The notes under the pieces are model-generated. The model saw only the letters and a program-made list of their open reading frames with translations, was not told where the DNA came from and searched no databases. 41,020 bases of DNA from an uncultured Bacteroidales bacterium (lineage in GTDB: Bacteria > Bacteroidota > Bacteroidia > Bacteroidales > UBA932). Location of the stretch: contig CALVCB010000014.1 of the NCBI GenBank assembly GCA_944325965.1, positions 1 through 41,020 of the forward strand, given 5' to 3'. The position numbers were made by a program, and so were the translations under genes. This document shows, piece by piece, positions 1-7,111 of the stretch. Position 1 is the first letter of the stretch; the number at the start of each line of letters is the position of its first letter.

Positions 1-83
1 CCTGCAGCATACCCCCACACTCCCAGAGCGAACCCCAGAATGACAAGTGCAAGCAGAATGTATTTGATTATTTTGTTAAACAT
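1..83 (-). CDS. Small membrane protein next to exbB, partial (3' end outside window)
   Basis: Only the first 27 codons lie in the window. The ATG is at 81-83 and the frame stays open to the window edge. The visible peptide starts MFNKIIKYILLA and is a single hydrophobic stretch, so it is an N-terminal membrane segment. It starts 14 bases downstream of the exbB stop codon on the same strand, which implies one operon. In Bacteroidota the gene after this type of ExbB is often a short hypothetical membrane protein, followed by ExbD genes. That is family knowledge and cannot be checked here. It could also be an ExbD itself, since ExbD also begins with one membrane segment. Confidence 0.6.
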   Translation of the reverse strand, partial: MFNKIIKYILLALVILGFALGVWGYAA

Positions 84-97
84 GGTATGTTGTCAGA

Positions 98-898
98 TTA
101 TTTTTTCTCGTATTTAACCAGGATATCTACAAGTGAGATTGATGCGTCTTCCATTTCGATGGAGATGGCGTCAATCCTTGAGAGGATGTAGTTGTAGAAA
201 ATCTGAAGGATAATGGCCACGATCAAACCGCCGACGGTTGTAATCAAGGCGACCTTCATACCTCCTGCGACAATGTTAGGAGAGATATCGCCGGCAATCT
301 GGATGGCATCGAATGCCTGCACCATTCCGACAACTGTTCCCAAGAATCCCAGAGATGTTGCGAGGGAGATGAACAGTCCGACCCATGTAAGTCCGTTCTC
401 CATGAGGCTCATCTGAACTGAACCGTATGAAACGACTGTCTTCTCGACAACTTCGATACCCTGGTCCATACGGAGGAAGCCCTGGTAGAAGATGCTGGCT
501 ACAGGTCCGCGGGTATTGCGGCATACTTCTTTGGCTGCATCAACACCGCCTTCATTAAGAGCTTTTTCGATGTTTGTGAGGAGCTTCTTCGTATTGACTT
601 TTGCGAAGCTGAGATAAAGGATTCTTTCAATGCAGATTGCAAGACCGAGGATAAGGCAGAGGATGATGGTTGTCATAAAGCCCGGGCCACCCTGGATGAA
701 GTAGGTCTTGAGCTGCTGGTGAAGCGGAACTTCGCCCTGGGTTGCAGCTACGAGTTCAGCCATAGACTGAGGCGCTGCAGCTTCCGTTACCTGTTCAGTT
801 GCAGCCGGTTCTGCTGCTGTCTCGTCCTGAGCAGCTGCGTATTGTGCAGAAAAGGCCATCAGGCCGATTACTGCCAAAAACATGAAAATTTTTTTCAT
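98..898 (-). CDS. exbB: ExbB/TolQ/MotA-family proton channel protein
   Basis: This 266-residue protein is the proton-channel subunit that, with ExbD and TonB, uses the proton gradient to power outer-membrane TonB-dependent transporters such as SusC. It starts with a signal-like segment (residues 1-23, ending AAAQ), then an Ala/Glu/Pro-rich linker (about 24-55). Membrane segments lie near 73-93, 172-196 and 210-236. The segment LGFLGTVVGM (183-192) is the MotA/TolQ/ExbB hallmark. The cleavable-looking N-terminus with an acidic linker is usual for Bacteroidota ExbB. No exact Bacteroidota -7 box is seen upstream; the closest is TAAATTGC at 989-996 (minus strand) with TTG 19 bases further up, a weak match. 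The family is clear. Whether it serves TonB or a Tol-like system is inferred from context only. Confidence 0.92.
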   Translation of the reverse strand: MKKIFMFLAVIGLMAFSAQYAAAQDETAAEPAATEQVTEAAAPQSMAELVAATQGEVPLHQQLKTYFIQGGPGFMTTIILCLILGLAICIERILYLSFAKVNTKKLLTNIEKALNEGGVDAAKEVCRNTRGPVASIFYQGFLRMDQGIEVVEKTVVSYGSVQMSLMENGLTWVGLFISLATSLGFLGTVVGMVQAFDAIQIAGDISPNIVAGGMKVALITTVGGLIVAIILQIFYNYILSRIDAISIEMEDASISLVDILVKYEKK

Positions 899-1021
899 AA
901 TTGTTTTTGTGTGTTTAATTAATAATGTATTAAATTGTTATAGTTTTCGTTATCGGTCTTTAGGGCTGTTCCGCTCTTTAAAACCGGTGCAATTTAGCAA
1001 TTAATTTTCACATGGCAATAA

Positions 1022-2074
1022 TTATTTTGATATTTCTCCTCTGAAATTTCTGTTCAACAGCTCTTTCACCAATGTGTTGTCTTCTGTCTGCCCGAGCAGG
1101 AAAAACAGTTTTCCGAGTGCGCTTTCCGTGGTGCTGTCATAGCCGCTTACCACGCCTGCGTCCAGCAGGGTCTTGCCGTTTGAATACAGTTGCATGTCCA
1201 CTGTCCCTGACAGGCATTGCGTGACATTCAGAAGTATCTTGCCGGAGGCGGCAGCCTGCCTCACTATGCCTATGAACCAGTCCTTGCAGGGGGCGTTGCC
1301 GCATCCGTATGTCTCCATTATCACGGCCCTGGTCTCCTCCCCGCAGAGGATGTTCTTTACTACCTGCGGGGTTATTCCGGGGTGTATCTTCAGTATGGAG
1401 ACCCTGGTGTCCAGGCGGGTATGGATTGTCAGGTCCGAGTCCCAGTCCGATGGCCGCATGATGAGTGTTGAGTTGTATTTTATGCTGATGCCTGCCTCTG
1501 CAAGAGGAGGCAGGTTCATGGACCTGAATGCCGTGAAGTTGTCCGAACTGACCTTGCATGCCCGGTTCCCTCGCATGAGCATGTTGTCGAAGTATATGCA
1601 TACTTCCGGTACTGTGGCGTGTCCTTCCGCGTCTTTTGCCGCCGCGATCTCTACTGCTGATACGAGGTTTTCCCTGCCGTCTGTCCGCGGAATGCCTATC
1701 GGTAGCTGGCTACCTGTGAAGATCACCGGCTTGGCGAGGTTCTCGAGCATGAAGCTCAGCGCTGAGGCAGAGTAGGCCATCGTGTCGGTGCCGTGCAGGA
1801 TGACGAAGCCGTCGTACTGGCTGTATTTTTCCTTGATGAGCTTTGCGAGGCACTGCCAAAGTCCGGGTTCCACGTCCGACGAGTCTATGATCGGGTCGAA
1901 GGTGTACGAGTCGATCCTGTATGCGAATTTGCGCAGTTCGGGGACTTCCTCAAGTATCTGGCTGAAATCAAATGGCCTGAGTGTCTGGGTGGCAGGGTCC
2001 TGCCTCATGCCTATTGTCCCTCCTGTGTATATCAGGAGGAGGGACGCCTTCCGGTTCTGGTCTGTGAGTGTCAT
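1022..2074 (-). CDS. ansA: Type I L-asparaginase
   Basis: The 350-residue protein hydrolyses L-asparagine to aspartate and ammonia. Both family signatures are present: TGGTIG at residues 17-22 with the first catalytic Thr (T20 by position), and HGTDTM at 94-99 with the second active-site Thr-Asp pair (T97, D98). The motif FTGSQLPIG follows about 20 residues later, as in bacterial type I enzymes. There is no signal peptide, so it should act in the cytoplasm. Its ATG overlaps the stop codon of the upstream tatD by four bases (ATGA, 2071-2074), so the two genes are probably translationally coupled. Length matches the family. Alternative: an archaeal-type GatD-like amidase, unlikely because no gatE partner is present. 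Confidence 0.93.
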   Translation of the reverse strand: MTLTDQNRKASLLLIYTGGTIGMRQDPATQTLRPFDFSQILEEVPELRKFAYRIDSYTFDPIIDSSDVEPGLWQCLAKLIKEKYSQYDGFVILHGTDTMAYSASALSFMLENLAKPVIFTGSQLPIGIPRTDGRENLVSAVEIAAAKDAEGHATVPEVCIYFDNMLMRGNRACKVSSDNFTAFRSMNLPPLAEAGISIKYNSTLIMRPSDWDSDLTIHTRLDTRVSILKIHPGITPQVVKNILCGEETRAVIMETYGCGNAPCKDWFIGIVRQAAASGKILLNVTQCLSGTVDMQLYSNGKTLLDAGVVSGYDSTTESALGKLFFLLGQTEDNTLVKELLNRNFRGEISK

Positions 2075-2838
2075 ATGCTGAACAATTGTCGTGCGTTGGC
2101 TGTAGTTACCTCGGCCGTCTCTTCTATGCTTGTGCCTTTGAGTCCGGCGAGTTTCCCGGCGATATACGGGATGTAGCTGCTCTCATTCCTCGTTCCTCTT
2201 TTCGGGACAGGGGTAAGATAGGGGGAGTCTGTTTCAAGCAGTATGCGTCCGAGGGGAATTTCCTTCACCGTTTCTGCGATGGAGGCATTCCTGAAGGTGA
2301 GCACACCTCCTATTCCCACATACCAGTCGCCGTATTTCTGCAGCCTGTGGAATGTCTCCGGACTCCCGCTGAAGGCATGGAATACTCCTCTCATTTCCAG
2401 ATTCCTGCATTTTTCAAGTACTTCAAATATGAGTCCGGTGGCTTCTCTGGAATGTATTATTACGGGGAGGTTCTCCCTGCATGCCAGCCGTATCTGGTAC
2501 TCGAGCGCATCTTTCTGTTCCCGGATGAAAGCCTTTGACCAGTAGCAGTCCATGCCTGTCTCTCCGATTGCCTTTATGCCACGGTCCAGATACTGCTCCA
2601 TTTTCTCGATTTCGGCCCTCCATCCTGCGTCTACTGATGTCGGATGCAGGCCCAGGCACGGAAAGACCCTGCCTGGAAACCTGTCGGCAAGGGCGAACAT
2701 GCCGTCCCTTGTGCCGCTGTCGATATCGGGAAAGACCAGCCTGGTGACACCTGCCGCTGCCGCGCGTTCTATGGCATCGTCTTCCTCGCCTTTGAACGCA
2801 TCATCGTAAAGATGGGTGTGTGTGTCTATGAATTCCAT
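2071..2838 (-). CDS. tatD: TatD-family metal-dependent hydrolase
   Basis: This 255-residue protein is a TatD/YcfH-type amidohydrolase-fold enzyme. Characterised members are Mg2+-dependent DNases or D-aminoacyl-tRNA deacylases. The metal ligands appear in the usual order: DTHTHL at residues 5-10, GLHP near 63, IGETGMDCYW near 91 (usual form IGEIGLDYYW), HSR near 127, HAFSGS near 153 and LLETDSPYLTP near 203. Length fits the family. It is the first gene of a two-gene operon with ansA, with a 4-base stop/start overlap. A good -7 box lies 28 bases upstream, inside the gap after dprA. No functional link to asparaginase is known; the pairing may simply be shared transcription. Confidence 0.92.
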   Translation of the reverse strand: MEFIDTHTHLYDDAFKGEEDDAIERAAAAGVTRLVFPDIDSGTRDGMFALADRFPGRVFPCLGLHPTSVDAGWRAEIEKMEQYLDRGIKAIGETGMDCYWSKAFIREQKDALEYQIRLACRENLPVIIHSREATGLIFEVLEKCRNLEMRGVFHAFSGSPETFHRLQKYGDWYVGIGGVLTFRNASIAETVKEIPLGRILLETDSPYLTPVPKRGTRNESSYIPYIAGKLAGLKGTSIEETAEVTTANARQLFSI

Positions 2839-2866
2839 AAAAAAGTCGTGTTCTCTGTGGACTGGG

Positions 2867-2874
2867 CAAAGGTA
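2867..2874 (-). promoter_or_regulatory. Bacteroidota -7 box of tatD-ansA
   Basis: On the minus strand the sequence is TACCTTTG, a full match to the TAnnTTTG consensus used by the primary sigma factor of Bacteroidota. It ends 28 bases before the tatD ATG. No convincing -33 TTTG was seen at the expected distance, so only the -7 element supports it. It sits just downstream of the dprA stop codon. Confidence 0.55.
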
Positions 2875-2878
2875 CGCA

Positions 2879-4042
2879 TTATTTCAGTCTGATGTAGCAC
2901 CTCTGCATGAGGTCTGTAGAAATGATTCCGTCCGTTTCCAGCATGGCGGTATATTCCAGGACCTCCTTGTACGGCATTCCGGCCGATTCTGCTATTTCTT
3001 CTATGGTTATGCCCCGGTTCCTCTTGATGCACAGCACTATCCTGGAAAGCCTTCCGATGTTGTCCTCTCCGTATTTTCCTCCGTATACGTCTTTTACGGT
3101 TCTTGCAGGATCCTGTCTTCCGGTGTATTCGCGGAATCTCAGACCGATGCTTTCAACAAGCTTTTTTTCAGACATGATGCTTTCTGCAATCTTTTCCTTT
3201 ATGAGCATGTTGCATCCTCGGGAGCGTACATCGTCTATCCTGCCGGGCAGAGCATAGACATCTCGGGAATATGAGAAGGCCAGCCTGGCGGTAAGCATTC
3301 CTCCTCCTTTTTCTTTCGATTCGATCAGGACTACGGCCCGGCTCAGCCCTGCGATTATCCTGTTGCGCCTTATGAAATTGATTTGCAGCGGGGCGGTTCC
3401 CGGCGGATAGTCTGTCACCAGGGCGCACCCCGGTGTGGATGCTATCCTCTTTGCCGCCGCCCTGTGCCTGGAAGGATATACTGTGTCTATGCCGGTCGCC
3501 ATGACCGCTATGGTCGTGGCCCCCATATCCAATGCTGCCGTGTGGGCGATGATGTCAGTCCCCATGGCGAGTCCGCTTACAATGGAAGGGGCCGGGCTGG
3601 AGCGGGAGAGTGCCCCGGTGATTTTCCTGCACCATTCCTTGCCGTAGTCCGAGATGTCCCTCGTACCTACTACTGCAACAGCCGTTTCCCTGCCGAAGAC
3701 CTCTTCCGGGGAAGACACGCTGTCTACATACAGCGCCACAGGCGGGTCTTCGCATTCTTCCAGGAGGCGCGGATAGCCCGTCTGCTTCCAGAAAACGAAC
3801 GAATATCCTTTGTCGTATAGTCCGTCGAGTTCTTTCGCGGCTTCGTAAAGTGACTGCCTGCATATCAGCTGCCTTGCTTTTACGTCTTTGCCGAGCAGGC
3901 AGTCGAGCTCCTTCGGGCTGAGCCGGAATACTTGTGAGGCACTCCCCAGTTCAGATATCAGGGCGAGCGCTACCCTTGGCCTGAAACCGAATATTCTGTT
4001 GAGTGCGCAGCAGCATACGTCTTCATCGTAGATGCGTTCCAT
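2879..4042 (-). CDS. dprA: DNA-processing protein DprA
   Basis: DprA binds incoming single-stranded DNA and loads RecA during transformation. This copy has 387 residues from the chosen start. The Rossmann-like core shows VAVVGTR, SGLAMGTD, TGIDTVYPSRH, TDYPPG, FIRRNRIIAGLS, ESKEKGGGMLTA and YALPG in the family order. The last ~60 residues look like the DprA winged helix (an IEEIAESAG helix-turn-helix). The frame is open to 4087, but that ATG lies inside a terminator hairpin (4076-4115) and upstream of the -7 box at 4055-4062. The ATG at 4042, giving MERIYDED, is therefore preferred. Many Bacteroidota carry dprA without being known to be competent, so a general recombination role is also possible. 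Confidence 0.93.
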   Translation of the reverse strand: MERIYDEDVCCCALNRIFGFRPRVALALISELGSASQVFRLSPKELDCLLGKDVKARQLICRQSLYEAAKELDGLYDKGYSFVFWKQTGYPRLLEECEDPPVALYVDSVSSPEEVFGRETAVAVVGTRDISDYGKEWCRKITGALSRSSPAPSIVSGLAMGTDIIAHTAALDMGATTIAVMATGIDTVYPSRHRAAAKRIASTPGCALVTDYPPGTAPLQINFIRRNRIIAGLSRAVVLIESKEKGGGMLTARLAFSYSRDVYALPGRIDDVRSRGCNMLIKEKIAESIMSEKKLVESIGLRFREYTGRQDPARTVKDVYGGKYGEDNIGRLSRIVLCIKRNRGITIEEIAESAGMPYKEVLEYTAMLETDGIISTDLMQRCYIRLK

Positions 4043-4054
4043 CTTTTTTACCGG

Positions 4055-4062
4055 CAAATATA
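4055..4062 (-). promoter_or_regulatory. Bacteroidota -7 box of dprA
   Basis: The minus strand reads TATATTTG, a full TAnnTTTG match, ending 12 bases before the chosen dprA ATG at 4042. The predicted mRNA leader is only about six or seven bases. The box lies between the queA terminator and dprA, so it gives dprA its own promoter and helps decide the start codon. Confidence 0.6.
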
Positions 4063-4075
4063 CCGGGGTATGCCG

Positions 4076-4115
4076 AAAAAACCGCACTCAGAATGTTGTC
4101 TGAGCGCGGTTTTTT
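4076..4115 (-). terminator. Intrinsic terminator of queA
   Basis: The arms 4076-4091 and 4100-4115 can form a 16-bp stem with an 8-base loop. The GC-rich core is flanked by six A on one side and six T on the other. Read on the minus strand, the only imperfect pair is a G-U wobble; read on the plus strand it becomes an A-C mismatch. This fits termination of minus-strand transcripts leaving queA, whose stop codon is 26 bases away. Confidence 0.88.
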
Positions 4116-4140
4116 CTATTTCTTTATGTTTTTTCTTTTT

Positions 4141-5190
4141 TTATATTATCAGCATGGCATCTCCGTAAGGCCCGAACTTGTAGTCCTCCTTCAGTGCTAT
4201 GCCGTATGCCTTCATGACATTTTCGTATCCGCCGAATGCGGCTACTGACATCAGCATGGTCGAGCACGGGGTGTGGAAATTCGACACTATGGCGTCAGGT
4301 ATGGCGAACCTGTATGGAGGGAAGATGAACTTGTTTGTCCATCCGTCGTACGGGCGCACCTCGTCGTTTGTCGTCACGTAGGTTTCAAGCCCTCTTATTA
4401 CTGTCACCCCTACGGCCAGCACCTTGTGTTTCTCCCTTTTTGTGCGGTTGATGAGATCCGCCGTCTCCTCTGATATGATGAGCCTCTCGGAGTCCATCTT
4501 GTGCTTGGAAAGGTCTTCGACATCAACGGAACGGAAATGCCCTATCCCCATGTGAAGGGTAATGAATGCTTTGTTGATGTCTTTGAGTATCATTCTGTTG
4601 AATAGTTCGCGGCTGAAATGAAGCCCTGCTGCCGGAGCCGAGACTGCGCCTTCGTGGGCTGCGAATATCGTCTGGAAATTCTCCGCATCTTCCGGCGTGA
4701 CTTTCTCTTTCACCCATTTCGGCACCGGTGTCTCACCGAGGCTGAAAAGCGTGGATTTGAAATCTTCATAGGAGCCGTCATATAAGAATCTCAGGGTGCG
4801 GCCTCTTGATGTGGTGTTGTCTATCACTTCGGCCACAAGGCTCTCGTCGTCCCCGAAATAGAGCTTGTTGCCGATGCGTATCTTTCTGGCCGGGTCCACT
4901 ATCACATCCCAGAGCCTCTGCTCCCTGTTGAGTTCCCTCAGAAGGAAGACTTCGATGTCGGCGCCCGTCTTTTCCTTGTTGCCGTAGAGCCTTGCCGGGA
5001 ATACCTTGGTGTCGTTGAGGACAAATGTGTCCCCTTTCCCGAAATAGTCTATGATGTTTTTGAAAAGTTTGTGTTCGATTTCTCCGGTGTCCTTGTGAAG
5101 GACCATCAGTTTGCATTCATCACGCCATCTCGGCGGCTCTGAAGCGACTTTGTCTTTTGTTAGATTGAACTGGAATTGTGAAAGTTTCAT
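4141..5190 (-). CDS. queA: S-adenosylmethionine:tRNA ribosyltransferase-isomerase
   Basis: QueA transfers and isomerises the ribosyl part of SAM onto 7-aminomethyl-7-deazaguanine in tRNA, giving epoxyqueuosine, the penultimate step of queuosine synthesis. The 349-residue length matches the family. Characteristic segments are present: [11 protein letters not shown] near 58-68, [13 protein letters not shown] near 180, [13 protein letters not shown] near 211 and [18 protein letters not shown] near 310. It is followed by a strong terminator, and its -7 box overlaps the end of the upstream NUDIX gene, so it is probably a single-gene transcript. No other queuosine genes are in the window. Confidence 0.95.
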   Translation of the reverse strand: MKLSQFQFNLTKDKVASEPPRWRDECKLMVLHKDTGEIEHKLFKNIIDYFGKGDTFVLNDTKVFPARLYGNKEKTGADIEVFLLRELNREQRLWDVIVDPARKIRIGNKLYFGDDESLVAEVIDNTTSRGRTLRFLYDGSYEDFKSTLFSLGETPVPKWVKEKVTPEDAENFQTIFAAHEGAVSAPAAGLHFSRELFNRMILKDINKAFITLHMGIGHFRSVDVEDLSKHKMDSERLIISEETADLINRTKREKHKVLAVGVTVIRGLETYVTTNDEVRPYDGWTNKFIFPPYRFAIPDAIVSNFHTPCSTMLMSVAAFGGYENVMKAYGIALKEDYKFGPYGDAMLII

Positions 5191-5268
5191 ATTTTACAGT
5201 CGTGGGTGGATTTTTACCGCATACACAACATTATACGAAAATTTCCCGCAATTGTTTCAATATGCGCC

Positions 5269-5276
5269 CAAAATTA
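5269..5276 (-). promoter_or_regulatory. Bacteroidota -7 box upstream of queA
   Basis: The minus strand reads TAATTTTG, a full TAnnTTTG match. It overlaps the last codons of the NUDIX gene (stop at 5274-5276) and lies 78 bases before the queA ATG. That would give an untranslated leader of about 70 bases. The -33 element is not evident. Confidence 0.4.
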
Positions 5277-5885
5277 TACTTTTGCTTCCCTGAACACCTC
5301 GGCGATGGACGGATAAGTACGTGTCAGGAACGGAGGAAGGCTCGATTTGGCTACCCATGCCGCCTTGGTTATGTCTTCTTCTTTCTGCGGAGTCAGGTCA
5401 GTGGGGTCGGTGTACAGCATGTCATACCACCATGTATGTTTCAGATGCCAGATGCCGTCCCTCCTGTAGCAATGGTCCGTTATGCAGATAAGGTCCCTTA
5501 GCTCAAGCTGCTTCACTCCGGTTTCCTCCTGGACTTCCCTCAGCGCGGTTGTCCTGATGTCCTCTCCTTGCTCCTGATGTCCCTTGGGCAGGTCCCACCA
5601 GCCGTTCCGGCTGATCAGCAGATAGTCCCCCCGGCGGTTGGACACCAGGCCGCCTCCGGCGTTGACCTCCTTGAATTCAGAGCATACTTTCATGTATGTG
5701 CCTTCCGGGTCTTCCGTAGGGATATATATTCGAAACAGTGATACGGACTGCTCGAAAAGGTCTACCAGTTCATGGATTCTTGCCGGCCTGCCGATGGTGA
5801 ACTGCACGGCATTGGGGTCTGTGAGGGCCTGTTCGTGCAGGGAGCAGATGACAATGCTTCTCTTTTCAAGGTATATTTTATGCAT
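5274..5885 (-). CDS. NUDIX hydrolase
   Basis: The 203-residue protein has a complete NUDIX box at residues 102-124: G-x5-E-x7-REVQEETGV. This catalyses Mg2+-dependent hydrolysis of nucleoside diphosphates linked to another group. The roughly 75 residues before it have no clear domain; an N-terminal extension is common in Bacteroidota members of this group. The substrate cannot be read from the sequence. The frame is open to 5981, but that would overlap pyrE and run across the promoter region. The ATG at 5885 (MHKIYLEK) is preferred and sits 40 bases after a -7 box. The gene is divergent from pyrE. A link to pyrimidine metabolism is only inferred from that position. Confidence 0.9.
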   Translation of the reverse strand: MHKIYLEKRSIVICSLHEQALTDPNAVQFTIGRPARIHELVDLFEQSVSLFRIYIPTEDPEGTYMKVCSEFKEVNAGGGLVSNRRGDYLLISRNGWWDLPKGHQEQGEDIRTTALREVQEETGVKQLELRDLICITDHCYRRDGIWHLKHTWWYDMLYTDPTDLTPQKEEDITKAAWVAKSSLPPFLTRTYPSIAEVFREAKV

Positions 5886-5902
5886 TTCTGTGTTAAATTT
5901 CT

Positions 5903-5910
5903 TAACTTTG
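5903..5910 (+). promoter_or_regulatory. Bacteroidota -7 box of pyrE operon
   Basis: The plus strand reads TAACTTTG, a full TAnnTTTG match, placed 61 bases before the pyrE ATG. Its last four bases are the first four of the left arm of an inverted repeat at 5907-5929. The -33 element is not clear. Confidence 0.5.
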
Positions 5911-5929
5911 CAGGGAATATGCCTGCAAA
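5907..5929. promoter_or_regulatory. Inverted repeat joining the pyrE and NUDIX -7 boxes
   Basis: TTTGCAGG at 5907-5914 is the exact reverse complement of CCTGCAAA at 5922-5929, with a 7-base spacer. The outer four bases of each arm are the TTTG ends of the two opposing -7 boxes (5903-5910 plus, 5926-5933 minus). The dyad therefore covers both predicted transcription start sites. It could be a regulator operator. It could also arise simply because both boxes end in TTTGC. Confidence 0.5.
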
Positions 5930-5933
5930 TATA
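5926..5933 (-). promoter_or_regulatory. Bacteroidota -7 box of NUDIX gene
   Basis: The minus strand reads TATATTTG, a full TAnnTTTG match, 40 bases before the NUDIX ATG at 5885. A TTTG lies 17 bases further upstream (5951-5954 on the plus map), within the loose spacing reported for Bacteroidota promoters. Confidence 0.55.
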
Positions 5934-5971
5934 GGTATAGTTTGTTAACGCAAATTCAAAATTACAGGAAT

Positions 5972-6610
5972 ATGGAATCAACTGAAAAAACAGTCGCCAA
6001 GTCTCTGCTTGACATCAAGGCAGTACTGCTCAGCCCGGACAAACCTTTCAAATGGGCGTCCGGCTGGCTTTCTCCGATTTATTGCGACAACAGGAAGATA
6101 TTGTCCTATCCGGAGCTCAGGGACAATGTATGCAGATGGATGGCGGACAACATAATTGCCCGCTACCCTGATGTCGAAGTCATAGCCGGGGTCGCTACGG
6201 GGGCAATTGCACACGGGGCCCTGATCGCCTACATGCTCAAGAAGCCGTTCATTTACGTGCGGCCCAAGCCGAAGGATCACGGGACCGGCTCGCAGATAGA
6301 GGGCATACTGGAAGAAGGTGCCAAGGTCGTTGTGGTGGAAGACCTCATCTCCACAGGGGCCAGCAGCCTTTCTGCTGTGGATGCGCTTGTGAAAGCAGGG
6401 GCGTATGTGAAGGGTATGGTGGCCATATTCTCATACAATTTCAACCAGTCAAGACGCGCGTTCGAGAATGCGGATGTGGAGCTGAACACCCTGACCAATT
6501 ACGACACCCTGATAGAGGTGGCCGGCCAGACCGGGTATATCAATTCTTCAGACATGGGGCTTCTGAAGGAATGGCGGTACTCCCCGTCCACATGGGGGAA
6601 AAACGAGTAG
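5972..6610 (+). CDS. pyrE: Orotate phosphoribosyltransferase
   Basis: PyrE joins orotate to PRPP to make orotidine 5'-monophosphate in pyrimidine synthesis. The 212-residue protein has the orotate-site region FKWASGWLSPIYCDNR near residue 26, the GVATGAIAHGAL loop near 73 and the PRPP-binding motif VVVVEDLISTGASS near 120. The frame is open upstream to a TTG at 5942, but the ATG at 5972 (MESTEK) matches the usual N-terminus and follows an AGGA. It leads a plus-strand run with the SRPBCC gene (3-base gap) and the rRNA methyltransferase gene. It is divergent from NUDIX over a shared promoter region. Confidence 0.95.
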   Translation: MESTEKTVAKSLLDIKAVLLSPDKPFKWASGWLSPIYCDNRKILSYPELRDNVCRWMADNIIARYPDVEVIAGVATGAIAHGALIAYMLKKPFIYVRPKPKDHGTGSQIEGILEEGAKVVVVEDLISTGASSLSAVDALVKAGAYVKGMVAIFSYNFNQSRRAFENADVELNTLTNYDTLIEVAGQTGYINSSDMGLLKEWRYSPSTWGKNE

Positions 6611-6613
6611 AGG

Positions 6614-7099
6614 ATGGCAGTGGAGATAAAGAGCAAGCACGCTGTCGTATCCAGGCCGCCGTACCAGCTGTATATGGCATTTGTGGACATGCGTAATTTC
6701 GTCCAGTTCCTTCCTGAAGAGAAAAAGAAGGACGTCACTGCCGATTACGATTCCATAAAGGCTGTGGTTCAGGGCTTTTCAATCGGTGTGAAGGTTTCGG
6801 ACAGGATACCGTACTCCAGGATAGAATTCTGTGATGACGGCGCTCCATTCAGGTTTTCCGTCACGATGCATTTTGATGCGTCGGGGAGCGACCCTTACAA
6901 GACGGATTTTTATATAGAGGTGTCGGCCGATCTGAATTTCATGATGAAGATGATGCTCGGGTCGAAGATAAAGGATGCCCTTGACAAGATGGTTGACGGT
7001 CTTGCGTCGATGTCGGAAGGCAGGATGCCGGAAGGGATGGATCCCTCGATGTTCCCGGAAGGCTTTGATCCGTCCGGTTTCGGAGGTTTCAGGTCATAG
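6614..7099 (+). CDS. SRPBCC (START-like) family protein
   Basis: The 161-residue protein has the pattern of a polyketide-cyclase/START-like fold: an N-terminal strand, a helix rich in aromatic residues (PYQLYMAFVDMRNFVQFLP), then alternating strands and a long C-terminal helix (about 107-133). Such folds bind hydrophobic ligands; no ligand can be named. The C-terminus is odd: residues 139-147 (PEGMDPSMF) and 148-156 (PEGFDPSGF) form a tandem duplication ending in a Gly/Phe-rich tail. It starts three bases after pyrE, so it is probably co-transcribed. In Bacteroidota a SRPBCC gene often follows pyrE, but its role there is not established. Confidence 0.8.
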   Translation: MAVEIKSKHAVVSRPPYQLYMAFVDMRNFVQFLPEEKKKDVTADYDSIKAVVQGFSIGVKVSDRIPYSRIEFCDDGAPFRFSVTMHFDASGSDPYKTDFYIEVSADLNFMMKMMLGSKIKDALDKMVDGLASMSEGRMPEGMDPSMFPEGFDPSGFGGFRS

Positions 7100-7111
7100 C
7101 TGTCGGAGGAT

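Noticed and set aside
4043-4087. Upstream extension of dprA to an ATG at 4087
   Set aside because: It lies inside the queA terminator hairpin and upstream of the dprA -7 box; the extra residues do not look like DprA.
5886-5981. Upstream extension of the NUDIX gene to 5981
   Set aside because: It would overlap pyrE and span both promoters and the dyad; the ATG at 5885 fits the promoter and the protein.
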